From Woeseia oceani (GTDB taxonomy: Bacteria; Pseudomonadota; Gammaproteobacteria; Steroidobacterales; Woeseiaceae), in assembly GCF_001677435.1 (NCBI RefSeq), contig NZ_CP016268.1, positions 1,539,001-1,603,000 of the forward strand: a stretch of 64,000 bases of DNA, read 5' to 3'. The notes beneath the pieces were generated by a model that saw nothing but the letters and a program-made list of their open reading frames with translations, was not told the DNA's origin and ran no database searches. A program made the position numbers and the translations under genes. Of the stretch, positions 46,125-54,237 are shown in pieces; position 1 is the stretch's first letter; each line of letters opens with the position of its first letter.

Positions 46125-46365
46125 TGACAGTCTGTGAGCAATCCCGTTGCTGTCCTGGCTGCCAGTGACGGGATTCTCGCCAGTTCGGCGAGCTGTTGGC
46201 TTAACTGCAGACACGGCGCGGAGTCTGGCGTTCGTTGCAAGCTGGTGATCCTGCTGAACCGCTCTTAAATCTGTCGCACCGTGCCCGCTACCCCAGCGAC
46301 GGTGCGCCGCGCCTGGGGCAACGCAAGATTGCGCTGTCACGCCAGTACCGAAGCATGCACACAAA
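46125..46365. other. Spacer after the aldehyde dehydrogenase
   Basis: No gene is seen between the dehydrogenase stop and the bidirectional terminator; the short frames here have no ribosome site or recognisable product. Confidence 0.5.
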
Positions 46366-46392
46366 AAAAGCCCTGTTCTCCACAGGGCTTTT
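46366..46392. terminator. Bidirectional intrinsic terminator
   Basis: Stem AAAAGCCCTGT / ACAGGGCTTTT (11 bp) with a 5-base loop, A-run on one side and T-run on the other. It can end both the plus-strand catabolic operon and the minus-strand bacterioferritin transcript. Confidence 0.88.
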
Positions 46393-46462
46393 GTTTGAGC
46401 GTTTTGCCGCTCCCTGGCAGTAAACCGATAGGAAGTGCGATTGCGCGGGCGGGCGTTTCGTT

Positions 46463-46927
46463 CTATGCCTGTGACTGCAGGTAATTCTCCGTGCCCATTT
46501 TGTCCAGCAGGCTGATCTGCGTTTCCAGCCAGTCGACGTGCTCTTCTTCGGATTCGAGGATGCTCGCGAACACTTCCCGGCTGATGTAGTCCTTGTTCGC
46601 CTCGCAATAGGCTATCGCGGCTTGCAGGTCGGGCAGGGCTTCCATTTCCAGCTTCAGGTCGGCGTGCAGGATCTCGGGCACGTCTTCGCCAATGTTGAGT
46701 TTGCCCAGTTCCTGCAGATTAGGCAGGCCTTCGAGGAACAGAATACGGGCGATGAGCTGGTCCGCGTGCTTCATTTCATCGATCGATTCCTCGTATTCCT
46801 TGTCGCCGAGTTTGTCGAAGCCCCAGTCTTTCAGCATTCGGGAATGCAGAAAGTACTGATTGATGGCGGTGAGCTCGTTCTTGAGAACGCGATTGAGGTG
46901 TTCGATGACGGTGCGGTCGCCTTTCAT
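46463..46927 (-). CDS. bfr: Bacterioferritin
   Basis: A 154-residue four-helix ferritin. Ferroxidase Glu in [21 protein letters not shown] with the haem-ligand Met (position 52 of E. coli Bfr), and [12 protein letters not shown] are all present. It stores iron in a 24-mer with haem at dimer interfaces. ATG 46927 has GGAG 7 bases upstream; the frame upstream is not needed. It is next to the bfd gene, which frees iron from it. Confidence 0.95.
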   Translation of the reverse strand: MKGDRTVIEHLNRVLKNELTAINQYFLHSRMLKDWGFDKLGDKEYEESIDEMKHADQLIARILFLEGLPNLQELGKLNIGEDVPEILHADLKLEMEALPDLQAAIAYCEANKDYISREVFASILESEEEHVDWLETQISLLDKMGTENYLQSQA

Positions 46928-46959
46928 ATGGCACTCCGTGTGCTGGGTAGAGAACGCCA

Positions 46960-46965
46960 ATGATA
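46960..46965 (-). promoter_or_regulatory. Candidate -10 of bfr
   Basis: TATCAT on the minus strand with a TTGCAG 16 bases upstream; the match is moderate. It lies about 35 bases before ATG 46927. Confidence 0.35.
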
Positions 46966-47001
46966 GTGGCCGCCCGCGCAACTGCAAGCAGCCATACTGG
47001 C

Positions 47002-47026
47002 AATCAAAGTGAGAATGACTTTGATT
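47002..47026 (-). promoter_or_regulatory. Perfect inverted repeat upstream of bfr, Fur-like
   Basis: AATCAAAGT and its exact complement ACTTTGATT flank a 7-base spacer GAGAATG. The core TGAGAATGA also occurs in the bfd Fur box. Overall match to the 19-base Fur consensus is only about 11 of 19, so it may be a Fur variant or another operator. Confidence 0.5.
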
Positions 47027-47105
47027 TGCGGCACGTTGCTGTGCCCGGACGCGTGGGGATCTGATTTCCAGCTACACGCGTCGGCGCAAGACGCACGGAG
47101 GAGAG

Positions 47106-47315
47106 CTAAGCGTGAACGGGTACGTACAGGGTTGGCGTTGCCCGGTGTTGCTGACCGTGAACTTCATTGAGAATTTCGCGTGCGTGGTCCGCGCAACTGC
47201 CGCAACGGGTAGCTACGCCGAGCTGCTCTTGTAACTCATACAGGTTTCCGGCGCCGGTTGCGGCGGCACGGCGGATGTCCTTGTCGGTTACAGCGTTGCA
47301 GATACAGACATACAT
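47106..47315 (-). CDS. bfd: Bacterioferritin-associated ferredoxin
   Basis: A 69-residue Bfd. Four cysteines in the C-X-C...C-X2-C order (MYVCICNAVTD and TRCGSCADH) bind a 2Fe-2S cluster. It reduces the haem of bacterioferritin to release iron when iron is short. It is upstream of bfr on the same strand but has its own Fur-controlled promoter, fitting induction under iron limitation. Confidence 0.93.
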   Translation of the reverse strand: MYVCICNAVTDKDIRRAAATGAGNLYELQEQLGVATRCGSCADHAREILNEVHGQQHRATPTLYVPVHA

Positions 47316-47346
47316 GCGCGGTTTTCCAGTCGTTCAACGTGAGCTT

Positions 47347-47375
47347 ATTTAAACGCTAATGAGAATGATTGTCAA
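47347..47375 (-). promoter_or_regulatory. bfd promoter
   Basis: Perfect TTGACA (47375-47370) and TTAAAT (47352-47347) with a 17-base spacer, about 32 bases before the start codon. The Fur box lies between and over these elements. Confidence 0.8.
47355..47373. promoter_or_regulatory. Fur box
   Basis: GCTAATGAGAATGATTGTC matches the 19-base Fur consensus at 15 positions (counted by hand). It overlaps the bfd -35 element and spacer, so Fe-Fur should block transcription. Confidence 0.85.
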
Positions 47376-47788
47376 TAAGATTACTGAATACCAAGGGGTG
47401 AGGAAAAATACTGTTAAAACAATTAATTATAAGAGAAAGATAATGTTGATTGTTGGTGAGGTCTAAAGAAAATGCGAGCTAATGCCCCTGCAGCCGCTGA
47501 TTGTTCGGGCACTGCTGCCGGCTGCCTCGCGGTCGGGCAGCAGCCCGGGAGTGCCACAGGACGCCGCGTTCTCTGCTATTCAATGTCGTTGTATACGTCG
47601 ATCCGGCGCGCAGCTGGCAAGCGATACAGACCTGTCGACTCTCCCGGCCGGTGTGGGTATTTGGGCCGAACAAATTTTGTGTATCCAATAGGCAGTAGCT
47701 GATGTGACGCAAGCCATGCCATCGGTCGCGTTAACGTGGCAACATTGCGGGTCGCTGGGTCGCATGTCCAAAGAGAGAAGGGGAAAAA
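47376..47788. other. Intergenic region between bfd and the PrsR gene
   Basis: About 410 bases. The first 80 are A+T-rich with TATAAG that could be a -10. The rest is G+C-rich. Several short frames overlap on both strands, but none has a ribosome site with a recognisable product. Confidence 0.4.
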
Positions 47789-49180
47789 TTGAGCGAATCG
47801 AGCCGCAAGCTTTTGATCGTCGAAGATGATCCGGGTCTGCTGAATCAGCTTAAATGGTGCTTTGAAAGCTATGACGTAGTGACTGCCAGCGATCGATCGT
47901 CGGCCATTGCCGAGCTTCGCCGCCACGAACCGTTGGTCGTACTCCAGGACCTGGGCCTGCCGCCCAATCCCGATGGTGTGGAAGAAGGCCTGGCAACCCT
48001 CCAGGAGACCGTGAAGCTGTCGCCATTCACCAAAGTCATTGTCGTTACCGGCCATGGCGATCAGCAAAACGCATTGCGTGCCATCGCCTTGGGCGCTTAC
48101 GATTTCTATCAGAAGCCAGTTGACACCGACACGCTGCAACTCATTGTTGATCGCGCTTTCAATATTGCAGAGCTGGAAAGCGAGAACCGGCGACTGCAGG
48201 CGGTAGCGACCCAGTCGCCGCTCGAGGGCATTGTGGCGGCCAGTGATGCGATGTTGCAGGTTTGTCGCATGATCGAAAAAGTCGCGCCGACCAACGTAAC
48301 CACCTTGTTGCTGGGTGAGTCAGGTACAGGCAAGGAATTACTATCCCGTGCGATCCACCGTCTTAGCCCGCGGCGCGACAAGCGTTTCGTGGCGATCAAT
48401 TGCGCCGCTATTCCTGAAAACCTGCTCGAATCCGAATTGTTTGGCTACGAAAAAGGGGCGTTCACCGGCGCTGCGAGACAGACGCCAGGCAAAGTCGAAA
48501 TGGCTGACGGGGGCACGTTGTTCCTTGACGAGATCGGCGACATGCCAATGTCACTGCAGGCAAAGATGCTCCGGTTTCTGCAGGAGCGGGTGGTCGAGAG
48601 GGTTGGTGGTCGCGAGGAAATACCGGTTGATGTGCGGGTGGTCTGTGCAACCAACCAGAATCCGGTTGAACTGATCAAACAGGATCTTTTTCGTGAAGAT
48701 CTCTATTACCGCGTGTGCGAGATTACTATCGATATACCACCTTTCCGCGATCGGGAGGAGGGCCGGCTGATACTGGCGCGGGTGCTCTTGAACAAGTACG
48801 CCGAACAGCAGAAGCGGGCGATCAGTGGTTTCTCGGACGACGCGGCAGAAGCCATTGAAGCGTATTCCTGGCCCGGCAACGTTCGGGAGCTGGAGAACAA
48901 GGTCAAGAGCGCCGTGATAATGGCCGACGGCAAGCAGGTCACCGCGGCTGACCTCGGGCTTGCGGGCGTGGATGCCGAAGAAGAGACACTGAACCTTCGC
49001 GAAGTACGGCAGCACGCCGAATCCAAAGCTATCCGCAAGGCGCTGATGAAGAACTTCGGCAATATTTCCCGCACAGCGGAATTGCTTGGGGTTACGCGGC
49101 CGACGCTGTACGACTTGTTAAGCAAGTACGGCCTGTCTGCCGAAGCCTACTCGAAGCGCGCTAACGAAACCAAAGAGTGA
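47789..49180 (+). CDS. prsR: PrsR-type sigma-54-dependent response regulator (PEP-CTERM system)
   Basis: A 463-residue NtrC-family regulator starting at TTG 47789 after AGAAGGGG. Receiver domain with Asp54 in VVLQDLGLPPNPDGVEEG, AAA+ domain with Walker A GESGTGKE near residue 177 and GAFTGA near residue 223, then a Fis-type helix-turn-helix (NISRTAELLGVTRPTLYDLL). The receiver matches the PrsR family that controls exosortase/PEP-CTERM and exopolysaccharide genes in gammaproteobacteria. Its usual partners PrsK and PrsT are not adjacent. Confidence 0.88.
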   Translation: MSESSRKLLIVEDDPGLLNQLKWCFESYDVVTASDRSSAIAELRRHEPLVVLQDLGLPPNPDGVEEGLATLQETVKLSPFTKVIVVTGHGDQQNALRAIALGAYDFYQKPVDTDTLQLIVDRAFNIAELESENRRLQAVATQSPLEGIVAASDAMLQVCRMIEKVAPTNVTTLLLGESGTGKELLSRAIHRLSPRRDKRFVAINCAAIPENLLESELFGYEKGAFTGAARQTPGKVEMADGGTLFLDEIGDMPMSLQAKMLRFLQERVVERVGGREEIPVDVRVVCATNQNPVELIKQDLFREDLYYRVCEITIDIPPFRDREEGRLILARVLLNKYAEQQKRAISGFSDDAAEAIEAYSWPGNVRELENKVKSAVIMADGKQVTAADLGLAGVDAEEETLNLREVRQHAESKAIRKALMKNFGNISRTAELLGVTRPTLYDLLSKYGLSAEAYSKRANETKE

Positions 49181-49265
49181 CAATTGCCGTAACGGTAACG
49201 CCGGTTGCCTAAAACCCTGAACAAGGCATTATTCTGCGCCACCGGGTATTGCTGTACGCGGCTGG

Positions 49266-50624
49266 CTAACGAACCTTAAACGCATCCGGGTTCAGCTCGT
49301 GGCGTGCGAGCAGTTTGTAGAAATCCGTACGATTGCGTTTTGCCAGGCGTGCGGCCTGACTAACGTTGCCACCCGTGATCTGCAAAATTTGCGACAGGTA
49401 ATTGCGGGTGAATTCATCGCGGGCTTCGCTGAATGAGGCGAGCTTACCGGCGTGCTCGCCCAACGATGTTTGTACCAGCTCACCGCTGATTACGGGTGAG
49501 CGAGATAGCGCGACGTTCTGGCGCACGACGTTGTAAAGCTGGCGAATGTTGCCCGGCCATTCAGCGGTTACCAGCAACTCAACAGCTTCCGGGGCATACA
49601 CTTTGCGGTCAGTATCCCCATCCGCGGCCAGTTGCTGCAGAAAGTGCGAGACCAGCAATGGGATGTCTTCGCGCCGCGCATCAAGTTCAGGCAGATTGAT
49701 GTTGACGACGTTCAGTCGGTAATAGAGATCTTCACGAAAACGACCTTCGCGCATCATGTCCTGCAGATCGCGGTGGGTTGCCGAAATTATGCGTACGTCA
49801 ACCTGAATAGCTTCGGTGCTGCCAACCGGGCGCACCTGATTTTCCTGTAACACTCGCAACAATTTGACTTGCAAACGCATCGGCATGTCACCGATTTCGT
49901 CCAGCAACAAGGTGCCACCCTCGGCCGATTGAAAGAGACCTTTGTGGCTGCGCGTAGCGCCGGTGAAAGCTCCTTTTTCGTGGCCGAATAATTCGGATTC
50001 CAGGAGGTTCTCGGCCATCGCGCTGCAGTTGATCGCTACAAAGGGTTTGTTGCGTCGCGGGCTTGCGCGATGTATCGCTTGCGCCAGCAGTTCCTTACCC
50101 GTACCCGATTCACCATTAATGAGTACGCGCGCATCTGTTGCGGCAACCATCTTGGCCTGCGCCAGAATTTCCTTCAGCTTCGGGTTGCGAGTAATGATCT
50201 CCTCGCACCAGTTGTCTTCGACATCGGCCATTGGGGAGCCGGAAATTTTCATCGCGCGTTCCACCGCGCTCATGAGTTCATCTTTGTCGATAGGTTTGGT
50301 CAGGAATCCGAATGCACCGCTTTGGGTGGCAGTCACGGCATCCGGAATGGTTCCGTGAGCGGTGACGATGACAACCCGCAAGCCGGGAGACCGGCTCTGC
50401 AATTCTTTGAGCAGACCGATGCCGTCCATCTTGTCCATGCGCAGGTCGGTAATGACAAGATCCGGTTGGAAGCGATTGACCACTGCCAACGCTTTCTCGG
50501 CACTTTCGACAGCTTCAACATCGTACTCTTCAGCGCGAAGTCGAATGCTTAACAGGCGCAACAGTCCGGGGTCATCATCAACCAGAAGAATTCGGCCTTT
50601 CGTAGTGCTGTTTTTGCTCGCCAT
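49266..50624 (-). CDS. Sigma-54-dependent response regulator (GlrR/QseF-like)
   Basis: A 452-residue NtrC-family regulator. Receiver Asp in DLVITDLRMDKMDG, Walker A GESGTGKE, GAFTGA, and a C-terminal HTH (GGNVSQAARLAKRNRTDFYKLL). Gene order kinase, lipoprotein, regulator on the minus strand matches the GlrK-QseG-GlrR envelope-stress system, so it probably controls small RNAs or envelope genes through sigma-54. Name inferred from order and domains. Confidence 0.85.
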   Translation of the reverse strand: MASKNSTTKGRILLVDDDPGLLRLLSIRLRAEEYDVEAVESAEKALAVVNRFQPDLVITDLRMDKMDGIGLLKELQSRSPGLRVVIVTAHGTIPDAVTATQSGAFGFLTKPIDKDELMSAVERAMKISGSPMADVEDNWCEEIITRNPKLKEILAQAKMVAATDARVLINGESGTGKELLAQAIHRASPRRNKPFVAINCSAMAENLLESELFGHEKGAFTGATRSHKGLFQSAEGGTLLLDEIGDMPMRLQVKLLRVLQENQVRPVGSTEAIQVDVRIISATHRDLQDMMREGRFREDLYYRLNVVNINLPELDARREDIPLLVSHFLQQLAADGDTDRKVYAPEAVELLVTAEWPGNIRQLYNVVRQNVALSRSPVISGELVQTSLGEHAGKLASFSEARDEFTRNYLSQILQITGGNVSQAARLAKRNRTDFYKLLARHELNPDAFKVR

Positions 50625-50740
50625 GGACTTACTTTATGTGAGATCCGGGCCGCTATTATGGCGCGTGTACGATGAATTGTCCTGCCGGGTTTGCACTGTC
50701 GCCGATAGGTGACAGTTGCGGAGCTGTACGAACAACAAGG

Positions 50741-51382
50741 CTATTGCTGATTGTTTCCGTTTTCTGTCTGTTCGCGAATCGAACGTTCGATGGTCGTGAT
50801 GGCCTCGAGTTTCTGTTCTGCCTCTGCCAGTGACTTGCGAAGGTCACGGTTCTCGGCTTCGACCCTGGCCAGCCGCTGTTCCACGGCGCGTTGTTCAGTA
50901 TCCGCAGTGCGTGACGACTGTTCCCGTAACCGGGCCGTTTCCTGGCTCAGCATCAGCCTTTGTTCCACGCTGCGCAGGTGGACGGTCGCAAGCGCAATTT
51001 CACCGCTGGTCAGCAGCTCCGTTTGCGACAGCAAGTCGCGCAAAATATCCTGTGCGCGGTCCTCATCTGTCTCGGCGTGGCCGGGTGTGGCAAGTACCAG
51101 CGCAAGTCGTAATCGGCTTGACGGGTTGGGGGTTAACGCCGCCGTTGTTTCCGCATCGGCAAGTATCTCCGTCTGCGTTGCCGGATCGCCATTGGCCAGT
51201 GCGTAAAGTTCCTGCACGTAAGTATCGGTATCCGGGGCACCGGTAGCGGCGGCCGGGTCATCGCTGACGTTTGCCCGTTGGCCGCGCAACAATTCATCCA
51301 TTTGCGCACAGCCGTTCAGTGCCGTGGTCAGTAAGACGACCGACAGTGCGCGCTGGAGCAATGGGTGTATTGGTCTAGGCAT
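50741..51382 (-). CDS. QseG-like outer-membrane lipoprotein
   Basis: A 213-residue lipoprotein starting at ATG 51382, with a signal ending in the lipobox LNGC. The mature part is helical and has a long coiled-coil tail (LREQSSRTADTEQRAVEQRL onwards). Its start overlaps the kinase stop. QseG in enterobacteria interacts with the paired kinase and stimulates it; the position here is the same. Sequence similarity to QseG is not demonstrated. Confidence 0.7.
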   Translation of the reverse strand: MPRPIHPLLQRALSVVLLTTALNGCAQMDELLRGQRANVSDDPAAATGAPDTDTYVQELYALANGDPATQTEILADAETTAALTPNPSSRLRLALVLATPGHAETDEDRAQDILRDLLSQTELLTSGEIALATVHLRSVEQRLMLSQETARLREQSSRTADTEQRAVEQRLARVEAENRDLRKSLAEAEQKLEAITTIERSIREQTENGNNQQ

Positions 51383-52841
51383 TCGCAGCAATCCTGGGTT
51401 GTGCAGCCGCCTGACTTTGCGGAATGTGTATGCGGAAATACGCGCCGGAAAATTCGTCGGAATCAATAAGCTCGACTGAGCCATCATGAGCCTGAATACA
51501 TTCAAGTACAACTGACAAACCTATACCGGTTCCAGCTACCTGCCCACCTTGTTCACGCTTACCCTGAAAAAAGGCATCGAATATACGCGGTTGTTCATCG
51601 GCGGGTATGCCGGGCCCTGTGTCTCCAAACTCAAGCACAAATTGTCGCTCCTCACGTCGGCCCCGAATAGTAATCAAACCGCCTTTCGGTGTGAACTTAA
51701 TTGCGTTCGAAAGCAGGTTGTCCAGTACGGTGCGAATCTTGTCGCGGTCCGCGTTTATGATTTCGTCCTGCACATCAAGCCGCAACTGAATCTGACCTGC
51801 TTTCAGGGCCAGTCGCTGCGCCTTGGCGACCGCAACGGCAAGCGCGCGTATCGGAAAGTCACTGCGGGTGAGCACTTCATTTTTTGTCTGCCACGCACTG
51901 AAACTGAGCAAGTTCTCTATCAGTTGCTGCAACTTGAGGCCGTTTAAGCGGAGGATGTCAGTGACCTCGCGCTGCGCTGGTTGCAGGTCGCCAACGGTCC
52001 CGTCCAGCAGCAGCTCGGTGCCTTCGCGAATGTTGGCCAGCGGCGTCTTCAGCTCGTGAGACATGTGGCGAAGGAATCGGTTCTTTTCCTGTGCCAGTTC
52101 GAGGAGTCGCAGACGTAGCCAATCGAGTTGGTGGCCCAGCTTCTCCAGGTCGGTCGGGCCGCTGATGCGAATCGGCTTGGAAAAGCCGCTTTGACCCAAT
52201 TGATTTATCGCCTGATCGATTTGGCGAATAGGCCGGGCAACCAATAAGGTAAAAAACAGGACCACTACAATGGTTCCCGGTACGAGCGCGGCGGTTTGCC
52301 ACGCGGAGATTTGTTGAGCGTTGCGGATGTTGTCCTGCAATTCTTCGACCTGACGCTCAATATGATCGCTCAGTTGTACAGTGAGGCGGGTGACGTCTTG
52401 CCGCAATGGCGCGAACTCCGACAGTGCCTGCACGGTGCTCTCGGCATTGGCGACAGGTTGTAACAATGCGGTCACAATACTATCGGCTTTGGCACTGACG
52501 CTGCTGGCCGGCTCCTCAGCGGCGGCCAGTGTAATCATGGGTGACATGATCTCCAGGCGGGCTTGCAGTGATGCGAAATCCTGGCGCAACAATTCCCGGC
52601 TGTCGTCACTCTGTAATACCGCATGCTGCCGCGCAACCCGTTCCAGCGAGCCCACTTGTTCGAACAACAGTCGGTTTTGTTCCGCGGCGGCAACGCCGGT
52701 AATGACGAGTTGTTCACTTTGCTCGGCAAGCCGGTCCAGGCTGAAGAGGGCCCAGATGATTGCCAGCAGGAGAGGTGCCGCTACCAGCCCGAATCCCACC
52801 AGGATCAGGCCATTGAGCGAACGAGGGCGACGAAATTTCAT
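51375..52841 (-). CDS. Sensor histidine kinase (GlrK/QseE-like)
   Basis: A 488-residue membrane kinase. Two N-terminal membrane segments (about residues 12-32 and 180-200) enclose a periplasmic helical domain, then HAMP, H-box His in LRHMSHELKTPLANI, N-box LLSNAIKFTP, and G-box GDTGPGI and GTGIGLSVV. It would phosphorylate the regulator encoded at 49266-50624. It precedes qseG-like and glrR-like genes in one transcription unit. Confidence 0.88.
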   Translation of the reverse strand: MKFRRPRSLNGLILVGFGLVAAPLLLAIIWALFSLDRLAEQSEQLVITGVAAAEQNRLLFEQVGSLERVARQHAVLQSDDSRELLRQDFASLQARLEIMSPMITLAAAEEPASSVSAKADSIVTALLQPVANAESTVQALSEFAPLRQDVTRLTVQLSDHIERQVEELQDNIRNAQQISAWQTAALVPGTIVVVLFFTLLVARPIRQIDQAINQLGQSGFSKPIRISGPTDLEKLGHQLDWLRLRLLELAQEKNRFLRHMSHELKTPLANIREGTELLLDGTVGDLQPAQREVTDILRLNGLKLQQLIENLLSFSAWQTKNEVLTRSDFPIRALAVAVAKAQRLALKAGQIQLRLDVQDEIINADRDKIRTVLDNLLSNAIKFTPKGGLITIRGRREERQFVLEFGDTGPGIPADEQPRIFDAFFQGKREQGGQVAGTGIGLSVVLECIQAHDGSVELIDSDEFSGAYFRIHIPQSQAAAQPRIAANA

Positions 52842-52953
52842 TGGCGGAGTTTAGGGCCTGTCAGCGAGAAATGCAGCCACGCAACCGGACCTGGCCTGTC
52901 GTTACGGGATGCGTCTGGCCGGAACCTCAGCCGCTGAGGGCCGGCCATGCACC

Positions 52954-53964
52954 TTAGGCAGCCCAATAGGCGGACTTGTCGCCAGCGGCAATCTTGCGTT
53001 CCCATGCCAGGCTGGTGCGCACGATGGTATCGAGATCGTCGTATTTGGGCTGCCAACCCAGAACCTTGTGAATCTTGGCAACTTCGGCAACCAGCTCAGG
53101 AGGGTCGCCCAGACGACGGGCTTCTTCGACAATATTGAGCGGTTTGCCGTTGACCCGCGCAACGGCCTCCAGCACCTCGCGCACGCTATAGCCGTGGCCG
53201 TAGCCGCAGTTCAAGGTGGCCGGTTTGCCACCATTGCGCAGGTAGGTCAGTGAATCGACATGGGCTGAGGCCAGGTCTTCGACGTGAATGTAATCCCGCA
53301 GCCCTGTGCCATCGGGCGTCGGATAATCAGTACCGTAAACGTATACCTGGGGTCGGCGACCAACGGCCGCTTCGCAGGCTACCTTGACCAGCAAAGTGGC
53401 TTTCGGCGTTGACTGGCCGATTCTGCCGCCGGGTTCGCAACCCGCAACGTTGAAATAACGCAGGGCAACATAGCTGGGGCCGCCCGCTTGTGAGAGATCC
53501 CGCAGCATCCATTCGGTCATCAGTTTCGACGTGCCGTACGGATTGATCGGTCGGGTCGGGGTCGTTTCAGATGCCTTGCCCGTCTCCGGGACGCCGTAGA
53601 CCGCCGCCGTCGAGGAGAACACCACGTGTTTGACGCCGGCCTTGTGCGCGTGCTCAAGCAGGGTGCGGCTGCTGGCAGTATTGTTGCGATAATATTTCAG
53701 CGGATCGCTGACCGACTCAGGCACAACAGTGTGTGCGGCAAAATGCATCACTGTGTCAATGTCGTTTTTGGCAAACACTTTTTCAAGCAGCGCGTCATCC
53801 CCGGTATCGCCAATGATCAACTTGCCGCTGGTCACCGCTTCCTTGAAGCCGGTCGACAAATTATCCAGAACAATGATGTCTTCACCCTGTTCACCGAGTT
53901 GGCGAACGACGTGGCTGCCGATGTAACCGGCTCCGCCAGTCACGAGTATGCTCTTGTGGCTCAT
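52954..53964 (-). CDS. galE: UDP-glucose 4-epimerase
   Basis: A 336-residue short-chain dehydrogenase-type epimerase. NAD-binding ILVTGGAGYIGSHV, catalytic Ser/Tyr-Lys in SSTAAVYG and YGTSKLMTE, and RDYIHVEDLASAH are all visible. It interconverts UDP-Glc and UDP-Gal (or GlcNAc/GalNAc forms), giving precursors for the polysaccharide locus. ATG 53964 begins the conserved fold. Confidence 0.94.
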   Translation of the reverse strand: MSHKSILVTGGAGYIGSHVVRQLGEQGEDIIVLDNLSTGFKEAVTSGKLIIGDTGDDALLEKVFAKNDIDTVMHFAAHTVVPESVSDPLKYYRNNTASSRTLLEHAHKAGVKHVVFSSTAAVYGVPETGKASETTPTRPINPYGTSKLMTEWMLRDLSQAGGPSYVALRYFNVAGCEPGGRIGQSTPKATLLVKVACEAAVGRRPQVYVYGTDYPTPDGTGLRDYIHVEDLASAHVDSLTYLRNGGKPATLNCGYGHGYSVREVLEAVARVNGKPLNIVEEARRLGDPPELVAEVAKIHKVLGWQPKYDDLDTIVRTSLAWERKIAAGDKSAYWAA

Positions 53965-54237
53965 GCGCTGTTTCCTGCTGTGCACTGGTTGTGGGTTGGC
54001 TACAGTTCACCCTGAAATGAAGTTTTGAACTGTGAACCAGGAACTATTTCCAAGTAGAAATTCTAACAATACTGAATTTATTGGCAGGACCTGAGTCGCA
54101 CTAAAGCACTAAAACCTGTCCTGATCGGCCACCGAGCGTTGATTGGCGCTATAGGCGGAAGTGCTGCCTATAGTATCCTGATCAGCGGTACCGTTTTGAA
54201 CTCCGTTGCACAACTACCAACAAGGGCCCGCGCGATA
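53965..54237. other. Divergent intergenic region with hairpin
   Basis: 273 bases between galE and a lipoprotein gene. An 8-bp perfect hairpin (CTATAGGC/GCCTATAG, 9-base loop) lies at 54149-54173 in the likely leader of the plus-strand gene. No small gene is seen. Confidence 0.4.

Noticed and set aside
46100-46460. Coding region after the aldehyde dehydrogenase
   Set aside because: Short frames are interrupted by the bidirectional terminator and have no start signals.
47472-47702. Small overlapping frames between bfd and prsR
   Set aside because: They overlap on both strands, lack ribosome sites and show no motif.
54070-54150. Possible c-di-GMP-II or other riboswitch upstream of the metalloprotease
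   Set aside because: AAAACCTG-type strings occur but no consistent fold was found.
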